Shown here: piece by piece, positions 8,346 through 17,844 of the stretch
How positions within the stretch are numbered: the stretch's first letter is position 1
Layout of the letters: every line of letters starts with the position of its first letter
Assembly (NCBI RefSeq): GCF_020171315.1
Contig: NZ_JAIUZP010000006.1
Coordinates: 434,001 to 498,000, forward strand
Source of the DNA: Pseudooceanicola nanhaiensis
GTDB lineage: Bacteria > Pseudomonadota > Alphaproteobacteria > Rhodobacterales > Rhodobacteraceae
Length of the DNA: 64,000 nt
Reading direction: 5' to 3'
Position numbers and translations under genes: made by a program
The notes under the pieces: generated by a model
Told to the model about the DNA's origin: nothing
Database searches by the model: none
What the model saw: the letters and a program-made list of their open reading frames with translations, nothing else

Positions 8346-10499
8346 TCAGCCCTTGCGCTGCAGCCGCCGCCGGTGCAGCACCGGCTCGGTATAGCCCGAG
8401 GGCTGGATGCGCCCGCGGAAGACCAGATCGCAGGCCGCCTGGAAGGCGACGCCGTCGTAGTCCGGCGCCATGGGCGCATAGAGCGGATCGCCCGCGTTCT
8501 GCCGGTCCACCACGGCGGCCATCTTGCGCATCGCGGCCATGACCTGCTCCTCGCTCACCACGCCGTGGTGAAGCCAGTTGGCCAGCGCCTGCGACGAGAT
8601 CCGGCAGGTCGCCCGGTCTTCCATCAGGCCGATGTCGTGAATGTCGGGCACCTTGGAACAGCCGACACCCTGGTCGATCCAGCGCACCACATAGCCGAGG
8701 ATACCCTGCGCGTTGTTCTCGATCTCGCGGGTCAGTTCCTCTTCGCTGAGGTTGCGGCCGCGCATGACAGGCACGGTCAGCAGCGCCTCCAGCGTGCCGC
8801 GCGGGCCGCCACGGGCGATCTCCTCCTGCCGGGCCAGCACGTCGATGACATGATAATGCGTCGCGTGCAGCGTGGCGGCGGTGGGCGACGGCACCCAGGC
8901 GCAGTTGGCCCCCGCCTTGGGGTGGCCCACCTTGGCCTCCAGCATCTGCGCCATCAGGTCCGGCATGGCCCACATGCCCTTGCCGATCTGCGCCCGGCCC
9001 CGCAGACCGCAGGCCAGGCCGATGTCGACGTTGCGATCCTCGTAGGAGGTGATCCATGCGGTGGACTTCATCTCGCCCTTGGGCAGGAAGGGCCCGGCCT
9101 CCATGCCGGTGTGGATCTCGTCCCCCGTCCGGTCGAGGAAGCCAGTGTTGATGAAGGCGACCCGGTCCTTGGCGGCGCGGATGCATTCCTTGAGGTTGAC
9201 CGAGGTGCGGCGCTCCTCGTCCATGATGCCCAGCTTCACGGTGTTCGCGGGCAGGCCCAGCAGGCCCTCCACCTTGGTGAAGACCGCATCGGCAAAGGCC
9301 ACTTCCTCGGGCCCGTGCATCTTGGGCTTCACCACGTAGACCGAGCCCTCGACCGAGTTCCGCGCCCCGCCCGACTTGGCAAGATCGTGGATCGCGATCG
9401 TCGTGGTGACCATGGCATCCATCAGGCCTTCGAAGACCTCCGCGCCGTCGGCGTCCAGCACCGCGGGGTTGGTCATCAGGTGGCCGACGTTGCGCACCAG
9501 CATGAGGGCCCGGCCCTTCACGCGCAGTTCCTCGCCGTCGGGACGGGTGAAGAGCATGTCGGGCGCCAGCTTGCGGGTGAAGGTACTGCCCGCCTTTTCC
9601 ACGCTCTCGGTCAGGTCGCCCTTCATCAGGCCCAGCCAGTTGCCATAGGCCTGCACCTTGTCCGCCGCATCCACGCAGGCCACGCTGTCCTCGCAATCCA
9701 TGATGGCCGAGACGGCGCTTTCCAGACGCACGTCCGAGATGCCGGCCGGGTCCTGACGGCCCACGTCGGTGGAGCTGTCGACCCGCACCTCGACCAGCAG
9801 GCCATTGGCGCGCAGCAGCACCTGCAAGGGCACACGTCCGCCTTCAAGGTAGCCCACGAAGGCCGCCGGATCGGCCAGCCCGGTCTCGTCGCCATTGCGC
9901 ACCAGCACCAGCTGCCCGTCGCGCACCGCGAGCCCCGTCACATCCGCCCAGCTGCCCTGCGCCAGCGGCACCGCGCGATCCAGATGCGCCTTGGCCCATG
10001 CGATGACACGGGCGCCGCGCTCGGGGTCATAGCCGCCGCCACGGGGCAGATCGCCAAGCGCGTCGGTCCCGTAAAGCGCATCATAGAGAGAGCCCCACCG
10101 CGCATTGGCCGCGTTCAGCGCGTAGCGCGCATTGGTGATCGGCACAACGAGCTGCGGGCCGGGGATATGGGCGATCTCGGGATCGGTGTTGGTGGTGCCG
10201 ATGGTGAAATCGGGCCCCTCCTCCACGAGGTAGCCGATCTCGCGCAGGAAGGCCTCGTCCGCCGCCGGGTCCATCGCCTGACCGGCGCGGGCCATATAAT
10301 AGGCGTCGATCTTCTGCTGCAGCGCCTCGCGCTTTTGCAGCAGTGCCCGGTTCTGGCCGGTGAACTCTGCAAGCAGGCCTGCAAAGCCCTCCCAGAAGGC
10401 CGCGGCCTCCACCCCGGTTCCGGGCAGCGCCCGCTCACCGATGAAGTCGTAAAGCTCGCGCGCGACCTGAAGGCCTGCCACCGACACCCGTTCCGCCAT
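8346..10499 (-). CDS. glcB: Malate synthase G
   Basis: Condenses glyoxylate with acetyl-CoA to malate in the glyoxylate bypass and glycolate use. The 717 residues match the single-chain G form (about 720) rather than the shorter A form. Recognisable blocks include [21 protein letters not shown] near the N-terminus, [11 protein letters not shown] around residue 270 and [20 protein letters not shown] around 575 in the barrel. Isocitrate lyase and glycolate oxidase genes are not in the window. It is divergent from pepN, with palindrome cluster B in the shared 349-base upstream region. Confidence 0.96.
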   Translation of the reverse strand: MAERVSVAGLQVARELYDFIGERALPGTGVEAAAFWEGFAGLLAEFTGQNRALLQKREALQQKIDAYYMARAGQAMDPAADEAFLREIGYLVEEGPDFTIGTTNTDPEIAHIPGPQLVVPITNARYALNAANARWGSLYDALYGTDALGDLPRGGGYDPERGARVIAWAKAHLDRAVPLAQGSWADVTGLAVRDGQLVLVRNGDETGLADPAAFVGYLEGGRVPLQVLLRANGLLVEVRVDSSTDVGRQDPAGISDVRLESAVSAIMDCEDSVACVDAADKVQAYGNWLGLMKGDLTESVEKAGSTFTRKLAPDMLFTRPDGEELRVKGRALMLVRNVGHLMTNPAVLDADGAEVFEGLMDAMVTTTIAIHDLAKSGGARNSVEGSVYVVKPKMHGPEEVAFADAVFTKVEGLLGLPANTVKLGIMDEERRTSVNLKECIRAAKDRVAFINTGFLDRTGDEIHTGMEAGPFLPKGEMKSTAWITSYEDRNVDIGLACGLRGRAQIGKGMWAMPDLMAQMLEAKVGHPKAGANCAWVPSPTAATLHATHYHVIDVLARQEEIARGGPRGTLEALLTVPVMRGRNLSEEELTREIENNAQGILGYVVRWIDQGVGCSKVPDIHDIGLMEDRATCRISSQALANWLHHGVVSEEQVMAAMRKMAAVVDRQNAGDPLYAPMAPDYDGVAFQAACDLVFRGRIQPSGYTEPVLHRRRLQRKG

Positions 10500-10848
10500 G
10501 ATCCCTCCTCACAGGTCAAATCCGCCGCATGGTAGACCGCCGTGCCGCTCCGCCGCAATTGCCGATCCGCATGGCCTTGGGGCAGCCGGTGCCGCGCTGC
10601 CCGGAATTTTCGAAAATTCCGGTCCGTTTTCTTCGAAGAAAACGGGTATCGCCGCCGCCCGTGCGTCCCTCGCCGTCAGAGCGCGACGCCCCGGCCCGCG
10701 GCGAAGATTTTTAAGGGAAAAATCTTCCCAAAAGTCTTTGCAAGACTTTTGCCCGCCCGGGGTCCGGCCTTGCAATTCCCCGCCCCGTGGCACAGCTATC
10801 TGGGAAAGACGCATTCCCGCGTGACTTCCCCCGAGACGGAGCAGACAG
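10500..10848. other. Divergent glcB/pepN upstream region with palindrome cluster B
   Basis: A 349-base region between two divergent starts that must hold both promoters. About 150 bases of it are the AT-rich palindromes of cluster B. I could not confidently place -35/-10 boxes. The small frames here are composed of repeat sequence. Confidence 0.75.
10601..10751. repeat. Palindrome cluster B (two perfect palindromes plus two loop hairpins)
   Basis: Perfect palindromes at 10601-10622 (half-site CCGGAATTTTC) and 10624-10645 (half-site CCGTTTTCTTC), both centred on TTCGAA. They are followed by an inverted repeat with arms GAAGATTTTT and AAAAATCTTC (10703-10727) and another with arms CAAAAGTCTT and AAGACTTTTG (10729-10751, 3-base loop). 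The first pair is nearly identical to 57441-57484. This copy lies between divergent promoters, so it cannot act only as an end-of-operon terminator. Confidence 0.9.
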
Positions 10849-13401
10849 ATGAAAGACATGGCAGGCCCCACCATCTACCTCTCGGATTACGCCCCGCCCG
10901 CCTACCTCGTGGACGAGGTGCATCTGACCTTCCGCCTCGCCCCCGAAGCGACCCGCGTCCTCTCGCGCGTCCGCTTCCGCCCGAACCCCGAGGCCACGGA
11001 CAAGACCTTCTTCCTGCACGGCGAACAGCTGACCCTGATCTCGGCGGCCATCGACGGCCAGCCGGTCACGCCGGAGGTCAGCGACACGGGCCTCACCTGC
11101 GCCGTCCCCGACGCCCCCTTCACATGGGAGGCCGAGGTCGAGATCGCGCCCGCGCGCAACTTCGCGCTCGAAGGGCTCTACATGTCGAACGGCATGTACT
11201 GCACCCAGTGCGAGGCCGAGGGCTTCCGCAAGATCACCTATTATCCCGACCGTCCCGACGTGATGGCCACCTTCACCGTGCGGATCGAGGGCGAGGAGCC
11301 GGTGAAACTCTCCAACGGCAATCCCGGCGCCAGCGATGAAGGCTTTGCCGAATGGCACGATCCCTGGCCCAAGCCCGCCTATCTCTTCGCCCTCGTGGCC
11401 GGCGACCTGGTGAACCACCCCGACCGCTTCACCACCGCCTCCGGCAAGGATGTGGAGTTGAACATCTGGGTCCGCCCCGGGGACGAGAGCAAATGCGCCT
11501 TCGGCATGGAGGCGCTGAAGAAGTCGATGACCTGGGACGAAGAGGTCTATGGCCGGGAATACGACCTCGACATCTTCAACATCGTCGCCGTGGACGATTT
11601 CAACATGGGCGCGATGGAGAACAAGGGGCTGAACATCTTCAACTCCTCCTGTGTCCTCGCCTCGCCGGAAACCTCGACCGATGGCAACTTCGAACGGATC
11701 GAGGCGATCATCGCGCATGAGTATTTCCACAACTGGACCGGCAACCGGATCACCTGCCGCGACTGGTTCCAGCTCTGCCTCAAGGAAGGGCTGACCGTCT
11801 ACCGCGACAGCCAGTTCACCGCCGACATGCGCTCTGCCCCGGTGAAGCGGATCTCCGACGTGATCACCCTGCGCGCACGCCAGTTCCGCGAGGACAACGG
11901 CCCGCTGGCCCATAACGTGCGCCCCGAGAGCTTCCAGGAGATCAACAACTTCTACACCGCCACGGTCTACGAAAAGGGCGCCGAGGTCATCGGCATGCTC
12001 AAGGAGCTTGTCGGTGACGAGGCCTATGACAAGGCGCTCGACCTCTACTTTACCCGTCACGACGGGCAGGCCTGCACCATCGAAGACTGGCTGACGGTCT
12101 TCGAGGAGACCACGGGCCGCGACCTGAGCCAGTTCAAACGCTGGTATTCGCAGGCGGGCACCCCGCGCCTGAAGGTGCGCGAGGCCTGGGAGGACGGCAC
12201 CTATACGCTCCACTTCAGCCAGATGACCCCGCCGACGCCCGGCCAGCCCGAGAAGCTGCCGCAGGTGCTGCCGATCGCCGTAGGCCTCTTGGGCCCGAAC
12301 GGCGATGAGGTGCAGGAGACGACGCTGCTGGAGATGACCGAGGCCGAGCAGAGCTTCACCTTCCCCGGTCTTGCCGCGAAGCCCGTGCCCTCGATCCTGC
12401 GTGGCTTCTCCGCGCCGGTGATCCTCGAACGCGAGACGACGAACGCCGAACGCGCCTTCCTGCTGGCCCATGACACCGATCCCTTCAACAAGTGGGAAGC
12501 GGGCCGGATGCTGGCCAAGGACGGGCTCATCCGCATGATCACCGATGGCGCGGCGCCCGATGCCGCCTACCTCGGCGCACTGCAGGCGACGCTCGCCGAC
12601 GACAGCCTCGACCCCGCTTTCCGCGCCCTCGTGCTGGCCCTGCCCTCGGAGGAGGACCTCGCCCAGACCCTCTTCGACGCGGGCGTGACGCCGGACCCGG
12701 AGGCGATCCACACCGCGCGCGAACGGCTCCTCGAGGCCATGGCGGCAGAGCTGGAGCCGCTGCTGACCCGGCTCTACCACGACCATCAGGTGCCCGGGGC
12801 CTATTCGCCCGACGCAGGGCCCTCCGCCGCCCGCGCGCTTGCCAATGGTGCGCTCGCCCTGCTGTCGCGCCGGGACGGGGGCGCCCTTGCGGCGCAGCAA
12901 TATGCCGGGGCCGACAACATGACCCAGCAACTCGCTGCGCTGACCTGCCTGCTGATCGCAGGCAAGGGGACGTCAGAGGTGCAGGCCTTCTACGACCAGT
13001 GGCAGGCCGACCGGCTGGTGATCGACAAGTGGTTCGCGCTCCAGATCGCCTATGCAGCCCCCGCCAAGGCCGCCGCGGTGACCGAGGCGCTGACCCAGCA
13101 CCCCGACTTCACGATGAAGAACCCGAACCGCTTCCGTGCCACGCTCGGCGCGCTTGCGGGCAACCCGGCGGGCTTCCACGCCAACGATGGCGCGGGCTAC
13201 CGGCTGCTGGCGGACTGGCTGATCCAGCTCGACCCGCTGAACCCGCAGACCACCGCGCGGATGTGTTCCGCCTTCGAGACGTGGAAGCGTTACGACGCCG
13301 ATCGGCAGGACCTGATCCGCGCCGAGCTTGAGCGGATTGCCGCCCAACCCGGGCTTTCCCGTGACACATCGGAGATGGTTGGCCGCATTCTTGCCGCTTG
13401 A
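10849..13401 (+). CDS. pepN: Aminopeptidase N
   Basis: Zinc M1-family aminopeptidase of 850 residues, normal for the proteobacterial PepN type, removing N-terminal residues from cytosolic peptides. The substrate-recognition GAMENKG is near residue 255. The zinc site HEYFHNW near residue 290 is followed by ECLKEG-type residues (CLKEGLTVYRD) that supply the third ligand. The large helical C-terminal domain is complete. A GGAG lies before the ATG; a second ATG three codons on is also possible. It is divergent from glcB and ends in a strong terminator. Confidence 0.96.
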   Translation: MKDMAGPTIYLSDYAPPAYLVDEVHLTFRLAPEATRVLSRVRFRPNPEATDKTFFLHGEQLTLISAAIDGQPVTPEVSDTGLTCAVPDAPFTWEAEVEIAPARNFALEGLYMSNGMYCTQCEAEGFRKITYYPDRPDVMATFTVRIEGEEPVKLSNGNPGASDEGFAEWHDPWPKPAYLFALVAGDLVNHPDRFTTASGKDVELNIWVRPGDESKCAFGMEALKKSMTWDEEVYGREYDLDIFNIVAVDDFNMGAMENKGLNIFNSSCVLASPETSTDGNFERIEAIIAHEYFHNWTGNRITCRDWFQLCLKEGLTVYRDSQFTADMRSAPVKRISDVITLRARQFREDNGPLAHNVRPESFQEINNFYTATVYEKGAEVIGMLKELVGDEAYDKALDLYFTRHDGQACTIEDWLTVFEETTGRDLSQFKRWYSQAGTPRLKVREAWEDGTYTLHFSQMTPPTPGQPEKLPQVLPIAVGLLGPNGDEVQETTLLEMTEAEQSFTFPGLAAKPVPSILRGFSAPVILERETTNAERAFLLAHDTDPFNKWEAGRMLAKDGLIRMITDGAAPDAAYLGALQATLADDSLDPAFRALVLALPSEEDLAQTLFDAGVTPDPEAIHTARERLLEAMAAELEPLLTRLYHDHQVPGAYSPDAGPSAARALANGALALLSRRDGGALAAQQYAGADNMTQQLAALTCLLIAGKGTSEVQAFYDQWQADRLVIDKWFALQIAYAAPAKAAAVTEALTQHPDFTMKNPNRFRATLGALAGNPAGFHANDGAGYRLLADWLIQLDPLNPQTTARMCSAFETWKRYDADRQDLIRAELERIAAQPGLSRDTSEMVGRILAA

Positions 13402-13432
13402 GCGTAAAACGCGCGTTAACCCCCGCCCCCAT

Positions 13433-13469
13433 TGCCCCCGTTCGGAGCCGATCCGAGCGGGGGCATTTT
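13433..13469 (+). terminator. Terminator of pepN
   Basis: A 13-bp stem with one G-T pair (TGCCCCCGTTCGG/CCGAGCGGGGGCA, arms 13433-13445 and 13453-13465, 7-base loop) is followed by TTTT. Confidence 0.85.
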
Positions 13470-13652
13470 CGTTATATGACAATGCTTTACCGGAAACGCG
13501 GTGGACAAATCACCCGATCAACCCCGGGCTGTTTCCGCGCCGGAAACCGCCCCGAAGGCCCCGGTAAATCCCCTCAATCGGCCACAAGTCGTCACGTTTC
13601 GGCCCGAAACCGGCATCACAGATATGGCACCCAACAGCCGGAGCCCCACAAG

Positions 13653-14960
13653 ATGCACAAGTTCACGCGCCTGAGCACCTTCCTGTCCTCGGCCTTCCGT
13701 CGCGACGCCGTCGCGCCCGAGGCCCTCGCGGATATCGCTCTGCCACCGCTGGCGCGTGTTGCGGGCGAAACGCTGACCGGCGACACCTGCGAACAGCTGG
13801 AACTGCCGAGCTGCGACGAGACCGAGGAAGAGCGCCTGCGCGCGGAATACACCGCAAAGGGCCAGTTCCTCGCCCGTCAGGACTGCTGGGCCGACCTCGA
13901 CGTGCAGATCCGCAATGCCGATGCCTCGCGCCGGGCCACGCCGGGGGGCACCAGCCTCGCCGGGCTGCTGGCCCGCGGTGCGCGCAAGGACGCGGTGCAA
14001 TCGGCGCTGACCGACATTGCAAACGGCCGGCCCCTGCGCCGCGGCGGGATCGACGCGCTGGAGGACCTCGTGGCGGAACATCCGGGCTGCTGGGGTGTGG
14101 CCCTCGTGGTGGCGCGGGCCCACATGGACATCGGCTGGGGCTACCTCGGCCGTCCCATGGGCGGGCGTGCACAGGACGCCCGCGAGGTCGACAGCGCGGA
14201 ATTCCAGCACCACGTGGCCCGGGCCGCCGCCCTGCTGGAGCCCTACTGCGGCCTCGAACTCGACAGCCCCGAACTGGCCGCCGCCGCCTGCGACCTCGCC
14301 CTCGCCGAGGCCGCGCCCGGCGTGCAGAGCGCCGACATGCTGATGGACACCTACGAGGATCTCATCGACCTCGACCCGCACAACCCGGCGCATCCCCGCG
14401 CCATGGGCCCCCTGCTGCTGCCGCGCTGGTTCGGCAGCTACGAGCGCCTCGACCGGCAGGCCCGCGACACCGCCAAGCGCACCGCGGACATCTGGGAAGA
14501 CGGCGGCTATGCCGCGGTCTGGACCGAGGCGCTGGCCACCGACCCCGAGGCCGCGGCCCACGTGGACGTGGCGCTCTTCATCGAGGGGTTGCACGACATC
14601 CTCGACCAGCGCCCGGACCAGCACACCGCCAACCGCTTTGCCGCCTTCGCGGCCCTGACCATGGCACCCGGTGCCGCCCCCGGCGACATTTCCCGCGCGG
14701 CCCGCGACAACCGCGCCGCGATCCACGCCGCCGCCGGCTGGATCCTGCGCCATCACCTGCGCGAGCTGCACCCGATCGTCTGGGCGGATGCCGCGCTGCC
14801 GCTGAGCGACACCCGGCCCACGCCCTCGCGCTCGGCCCGGATCACGCAAGGCACCCTGCTCGCCCGCCGCGCCATCTCGGCCCAGTTCGCCCGCGAGATC
14901 GCCGCCGGCCAGCGGATCACCTTCTCGCCCCTCGGGCTGAACCTGCAGCCGATGGCCTGA
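13653..14960 (+). CDS. Conserved hypothetical protein, 435 aa, helical repeat-like
   Basis: I do not recognise the family. The start is the ATG at 13653 (MHKFTRLSTFLSSAFRRD) with GGAG nine bases upstream; the longer open frame to 13398 crosses the pepN terminator and looks non-coding. The product is rich in Ala, Leu, Asp and Arg with regularly spaced helices (for example LMDTYEDLIDLDPHNPAHPR and LATDPEAAAHVDVALFI), reminiscent of TPR-like scaffolds, with no signal peptide or membrane helix. It is followed by a repeat-filled gap before gatB. It is probably a Rhodobacterales-restricted cytosolic protein. Confidence 0.75.
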   Translation: MHKFTRLSTFLSSAFRRDAVAPEALADIALPPLARVAGETLTGDTCEQLELPSCDETEEERLRAEYTAKGQFLARQDCWADLDVQIRNADASRRATPGGTSLAGLLARGARKDAVQSALTDIANGRPLRRGGIDALEDLVAEHPGCWGVALVVARAHMDIGWGYLGRPMGGRAQDAREVDSAEFQHHVARAAALLEPYCGLELDSPELAAAACDLALAEAAPGVQSADMLMDTYEDLIDLDPHNPAHPRAMGPLLLPRWFGSYERLDRQARDTAKRTADIWEDGGYAAVWTEALATDPEAAAHVDVALFIEGLHDILDQRPDQHTANRFAAFAALTMAPGAAPGDISRAARDNRAAIHAAAGWILRHHLRELHPIVWADAALPLSDTRPTPSRSARITQGTLLARRAISAQFAREIAAGQRITFSPLGLNLQPMA

Positions 14961-15030
14961 CCCCGCTTCATCTTTCCCCCAATACTCCGGGGGAATTGGC
15001 CCCCAAGGGGCCAAGGGGGCAGAGCCCCCC
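14961..15030 (-). repeat. GATATTTGGG-family repeat, reverse copy
   Basis: Begins CCCCGCTTCATCTTTCCCCC and continues through AATACTCCGGGGGAATT into G-run/C-run stretches that can pair (AGGGGGCAGAGCCCCCC). It is the opposite orientation of the copy at 15221-15280. Confidence 0.65.
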
Positions 15031-15164
15031 GGACTTTTCGAAAAGTCCGGTCCGGAAAATATACATTTTCCGGTCAGCGCGCGGTTCGACCGGAGCGCGC
15101 CCCTCACCGGTGGGCACGGAAAATTCTTCGAAGAATTTTCCCAAGAATTTTCGAAAATTCTTGG
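15029..15164. repeat. Palindrome cluster C (four palindromes)
   Basis: Palindromes at 15029-15050 (half-site CCGGACTTTTC), 15052-15073 (arms CCGGAAAAT/ATTTTCCGG around ATAC), 15119-15140 (half-site GAAAATTCTTC) and 15141-15164 (half-site CCAAGAATTTTC). The architecture matches cluster A, and the last 46 bases are identical to 1876-1921. The variable base of the first palindrome is C here, with G as its partner on the other arm. Confidence 0.9.
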
Positions 15165-15220
15165 CCGCGGGAGGCGGCGGGCTGCGTACCTTCGCCGTCT
15201 GTGCGGGCCGCGTCCGCGGA

Positions 15221-15280
15221 GGGGGCTGTCTGCCCCCCGGGCGCAGGGCGCCCGTCCCCCGAGGATATTTGGGAACAAGA
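15221..15280 (+). repeat. GATATTTGGG-family repeat, forward copy
   Basis: A GGGGGCTGTCTGCCCCCC hairpin, then GGGCGCAGGGCGCCC, then the core CCCCCGAGGATATTTGGGAA. The same order recurs at 28176-28230, and weaker versions at 25484-25541 and 58880-58930. Confidence 0.7.
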
Positions 15281-15365
15281 GATGACCATGGGCCGGAGCC
15301 CTTGCCCCGGGGCGGGGAGCGGCGTAGAACCCGAGCCGACGAATTTTCAGCCCGAGAGGACGCCC

Positions 15366-16877
15366 ATGCTGGATCTGACCTATGAGACGCCCAAGCCCAA
15401 GGTGATCGCCGGGGCCAAGGATGACTGGGAACTGGTCATCGGGATGGAGGTCCATGCGCAGGTCGCCTCCAACGCCAAGCTCTTCTCCGGCGCCTCGACC
15501 AAATTCGGCGCCGAGCCCAACTCCAACGTGGCCTTCGTGGACGCGGCCATGCCCGGCATGCTGCCCGTGATCAACGAGTTCTGCGTGGCACAGGCGGTGC
15601 GCACCGGTCTGGGCCTCAAGGCGGAGATCAACCTGCGCTCGGCCTTCGACCGCAAGAACTACTTCTACCCCGACCTGCCGCAGGGCTACCAGATTTCGCA
15701 GCTCTACCACCCGATCGTGGGCGAGGGCGAGATCCTCGTGGACATGGGCCCGGGCGTCGCGCGGCTCGTGCGGATCGAGCGCATCCACCTGGAGCAGGAC
15801 GCGGGCAAGTCGATCCACGACATGGATCCCAACATGTCCTTCGTGGACCTGAATCGCACCGGCGTGGCGCTGATGGAGATCGTCAGCCGCCCCGACATCC
15901 GTGGCCCCGAGGAGGCCGCCGCCTATATCGCCAAGCTGCGCCAGATCCTGCGCTACCTCGGCACCTGCGACGGCAACATGCAGAACGGCAACCTGCGGGC
16001 GGACGTGAACGTCTCGGTCTGCCGTCCCGGCCAATATGAGAAGTACCAGGCGACGCAGGACTTCTCGCACCTCGGCACGCGATGCGAGATCAAGAACATG
16101 AACTCCATGCGCTTCATCCAGCAGGCCATCGACTACGAGGCGCGGCGCCAGATCCAGATCCTCGAATCCGGGGGCGAGATCGTGCAGGAGACCCGGCTCT
16201 ACGATCCGGACAAGGGCGAGACGCGCTCCATGCGGTCGAAGGAAGAGGCGCATGACTACCGCTACTTCCCCGATCCCGACCTGCTGCCGCTGGAGATCGA
16301 ACAGGGCTGGGTGGATGATATCGCCGCCTCCCTGCCCGAACTGCCCGACGCCAAGAAGGCCCGTTTCGTCAAGGACTTCGGCCTGAGCGAATATGACGCC
16401 TCCGTGCTGACCGCCGAGGCCGAGAACGCCGCCTTCTTCGAGAAGGTCGCCGAGGGGCGTGACGGCAAGCTGGCCGCCAACTGGGTGATCAACGAACTCT
16501 TCGGCCGCCTGAAGAAGGACGACAAGGACATCGGCGACAGCCCGATCGGCCCCGAGCGCCTCGGCCAGATCGTGGGCCTGATCACCAAGGGCGACATCTC
16601 GGGCAAGATCGCCAAGGATGTCTTCGAGATCGCCTATACCTCGGACCGCGACCCGGAAGAGATCGTGGAGACCGAGGGCATGAAGCAGGTCACCGACACC
16701 GGCGCCATCGAGGCCGCCGTGGACGAGGTGATCGCCGCCAACCCGGCGCAGGTCGAGAAGGCCAAGGCCAACCCGAAACTGGCGGGCTGGTTCGTGGGCC
16801 AGGTCATGAAGGCCACCGGCGGCAAGGCGAACCCCAAGGCCGTGAACGACCTCGTGGCGGCCAAGCTGGGGCTCTGA
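15366..16877 (+). CDS. gatB: Asp-tRNA(Asn)/Glu-tRNA(Gln) amidotransferase subunit B
   Basis: The tRNA-binding and kinase subunit of GatCAB, which converts misacylated Glu-tRNA(Gln) or Asp-tRNA(Asn) to the cognate amide form. The length is 503 residues. Blocks include [20 protein letters not shown] near the N-terminus, [27 protein letters not shown] and [11 protein letters not shown], with the YqeY-like tail domain over the last 150 residues. The ATG at 15366 has GAGAGGA upstream; longer frames read through repeat DNA. gatA and gatC are not adjacent, which is common in this group. Confidence 0.97.
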   Translation: MLDLTYETPKPKVIAGAKDDWELVIGMEVHAQVASNAKLFSGASTKFGAEPNSNVAFVDAAMPGMLPVINEFCVAQAVRTGLGLKAEINLRSAFDRKNYFYPDLPQGYQISQLYHPIVGEGEILVDMGPGVARLVRIERIHLEQDAGKSIHDMDPNMSFVDLNRTGVALMEIVSRPDIRGPEEAAAYIAKLRQILRYLGTCDGNMQNGNLRADVNVSVCRPGQYEKYQATQDFSHLGTRCEIKNMNSMRFIQQAIDYEARRQIQILESGGEIVQETRLYDPDKGETRSMRSKEEAHDYRYFPDPDLLPLEIEQGWVDDIAASLPELPDAKKARFVKDFGLSEYDASVLTAEAENAAFFEKVAEGRDGKLAANWVINELFGRLKKDDKDIGDSPIGPERLGQIVGLITKGDISGKIAKDVFEIAYTSDRDPEEIVETEGMKQVTDTGAIEAAVDEVIAANPAQVEKAKANPKLAGWFVGQVMKATGGKANPKAVNDLVAAKLGL

Positions 16878-16899
16878 GCCCGGTACGGATGAGACAGGC

Positions 16900-16925
16900 A
16901 AAGGGCGGGGATTTCCCCGCCCTTT
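16900..16925 (+). terminator. Hairpin after gatB
   Basis: A perfect 11-bp stem AAAGGGCGGGG/CCCCGCCCTTT with loop ATTT lies 22 bases past the gatB stop. The T-run lies within the 3' arm and the following bases are mixed, so termination may be moderate. Confidence 0.65.
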
Positions 16926-17128
16926 CGCGTTTGTGGGGGCCCGCCGTGCGAAGGGCGGCGTAGGCCGCTGTGTGGGCTCTTCCTGCGGCTATAGCTGTGG
17001 CCGTGGCAGGGAAGATGGCCGGTCCGGTCGCCTGCAACCACGCAGTCACTCGAGCCTCGCACCCGCCCCCGGCCCTGCCCTTGCCCTGTGCCGCCCCTCT
17101 GCTAGGCTCCGGCGCGAAAGGAGACCTC

Positions 17129-17599
17129 ATGGCGCATACCTTCACCTCTGGCCCGATGACCCTCAAACCGGAGTGGATCGACTACAACGGCCACCTGAAC
17201 ATGGCCTATTACGGTCGGCTCTTCGATGACGGCGTGGAGGAATACTTCACCCAGATGGGCATCGGCGAGGCCTACGCCCGCAGCAGCGGCCACACCACCT
17301 ATTCTGCCGAGTTCCGGATCAGGTACCTGCGGGAGCTGCCGCCGGACGCGGTGGTGCGCGTGACCTTCCGCATCCTCGACCTCGGCCCGAAGAGCCTGCA
17401 CTACGCGCAGGAGATCCTCCACGAGGATGGCTGGGTCAGCGCCACCGGCGAGGGCATCAGCCTGCACATCGACCAGTCCGGCCCCCGTGTCGCCGCCTAC
17501 CCCGCGGAGATTGCCGCGCGGCTCGCCGCCGAGGCCAAGGCCCATGCGGCGGAGCCGGTGCCCGAGTGGGTCGGCGCGCCGATGAAAATCCGGAAGTGA
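17129..17599 (+). CDS. Acyl-CoA thioesterase family protein (hotdog fold)
   Basis: A 156-residue single hotdog-domain thioesterase of the 4-hydroxybenzoyl-CoA thioesterase superfamily. The N-terminal helix motif reads KPEWIDYNGHLNMAYYGRLF, where the Asp and the NGHLN loop correspond to the active-site region, and the long strand set follows (YSAEFRIRYLRELPPDAVVR). The ATG at 17129 has AAAGGAGA upstream; the 53-residue upstream extension is discarded. The substrate is unknown; close relatives are annotated near carnitine and betaine catabolism genes, but none are here. It is monocistronic and converges on the J-domain gene. Confidence 0.88.
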   Translation: MAHTFTSGPMTLKPEWIDYNGHLNMAYYGRLFDDGVEEYFTQMGIGEAYARSSGHTTYSAEFRIRYLRELPPDAVVRVTFRILDLGPKSLHYAQEILHEDGWVSATGEGISLHIDQSGPRVAAYPAEIAARLAAEAKAHAAEPVPEWVGAPMKIRK

Positions 17600-17747
17600 C
17601 GGGGACCAAGGCGGCGTCGTCTGGATGCACGGGCCGTTTCCCGCCGGTCTCCTCCATGCGCGCTACAGAGCCGCAACATGGGCAGGAGGCGCCCGGCGGG
17701 CCTGCCTGCGGGCGGACCGCCTGAGAAAGAGAAAACCCGAGACAGAG

Positions 17748-17781
17748 AAAAAGGGCAGAGGATCGCTCCTCTGCCCTTTTT
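17748..17781. terminator. Bidirectional terminator between thioesterase and J-domain gene
   Basis: A perfect 15-bp stem, AAAAAGGGCAGAGGA with TCCTCTGCCCTTTTT, loop TCGC. A-run and T-run flanks allow termination in both directions, fitting its place between convergent genes. Confidence 0.9.
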
Positions 17782-17844
17782 CCTACCCAATTGTCCTGCC
17801 GGCGCCCGGGCCGACGCAGGGCCGGCCCGCAGGCCGGGGCTGCC

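Larger units (their letters stand above)
14961..15365. other. Intergenic gap holding both repeat families (cluster C)
   Basis: A 405-base gap between the 435-aa protein and gatB. In order it holds a reverse copy of the GATATTTGGG-family repeat (14961-15030), palindrome cluster C (15029-15164), a forward copy of the same repeat (15221-15280) and the gatB leader. I see no gene. Confidence 0.8.

Noticed and set aside
7050-10535. A very long plus-strand open frame antisense to the C26 hydrolase and glcB
   Set aside because: It runs opposite recognisable genes, is rich in His/Arg/Gly/Gln from reversed GC-rich codons, and has no family features. Such frames are expected antisense to GC-rich genes.
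15104-15289. Small open frames spanning palindrome clusters (also near 1.7-2.0 and 10.5-10.8 kb)
   Set aside because: Their predicted peptides repeat the palindrome sequence (for example SKILGKIL and EFSKI stretches) in several frames and lack start signals.
13518-16901. A 1127-residue minus-strand open frame antisense to the 435-aa protein and gatB
   Set aside because: It crosses palindromes and repeats and overlaps gatB completely; it is an artefact of GC-rich codon bias.
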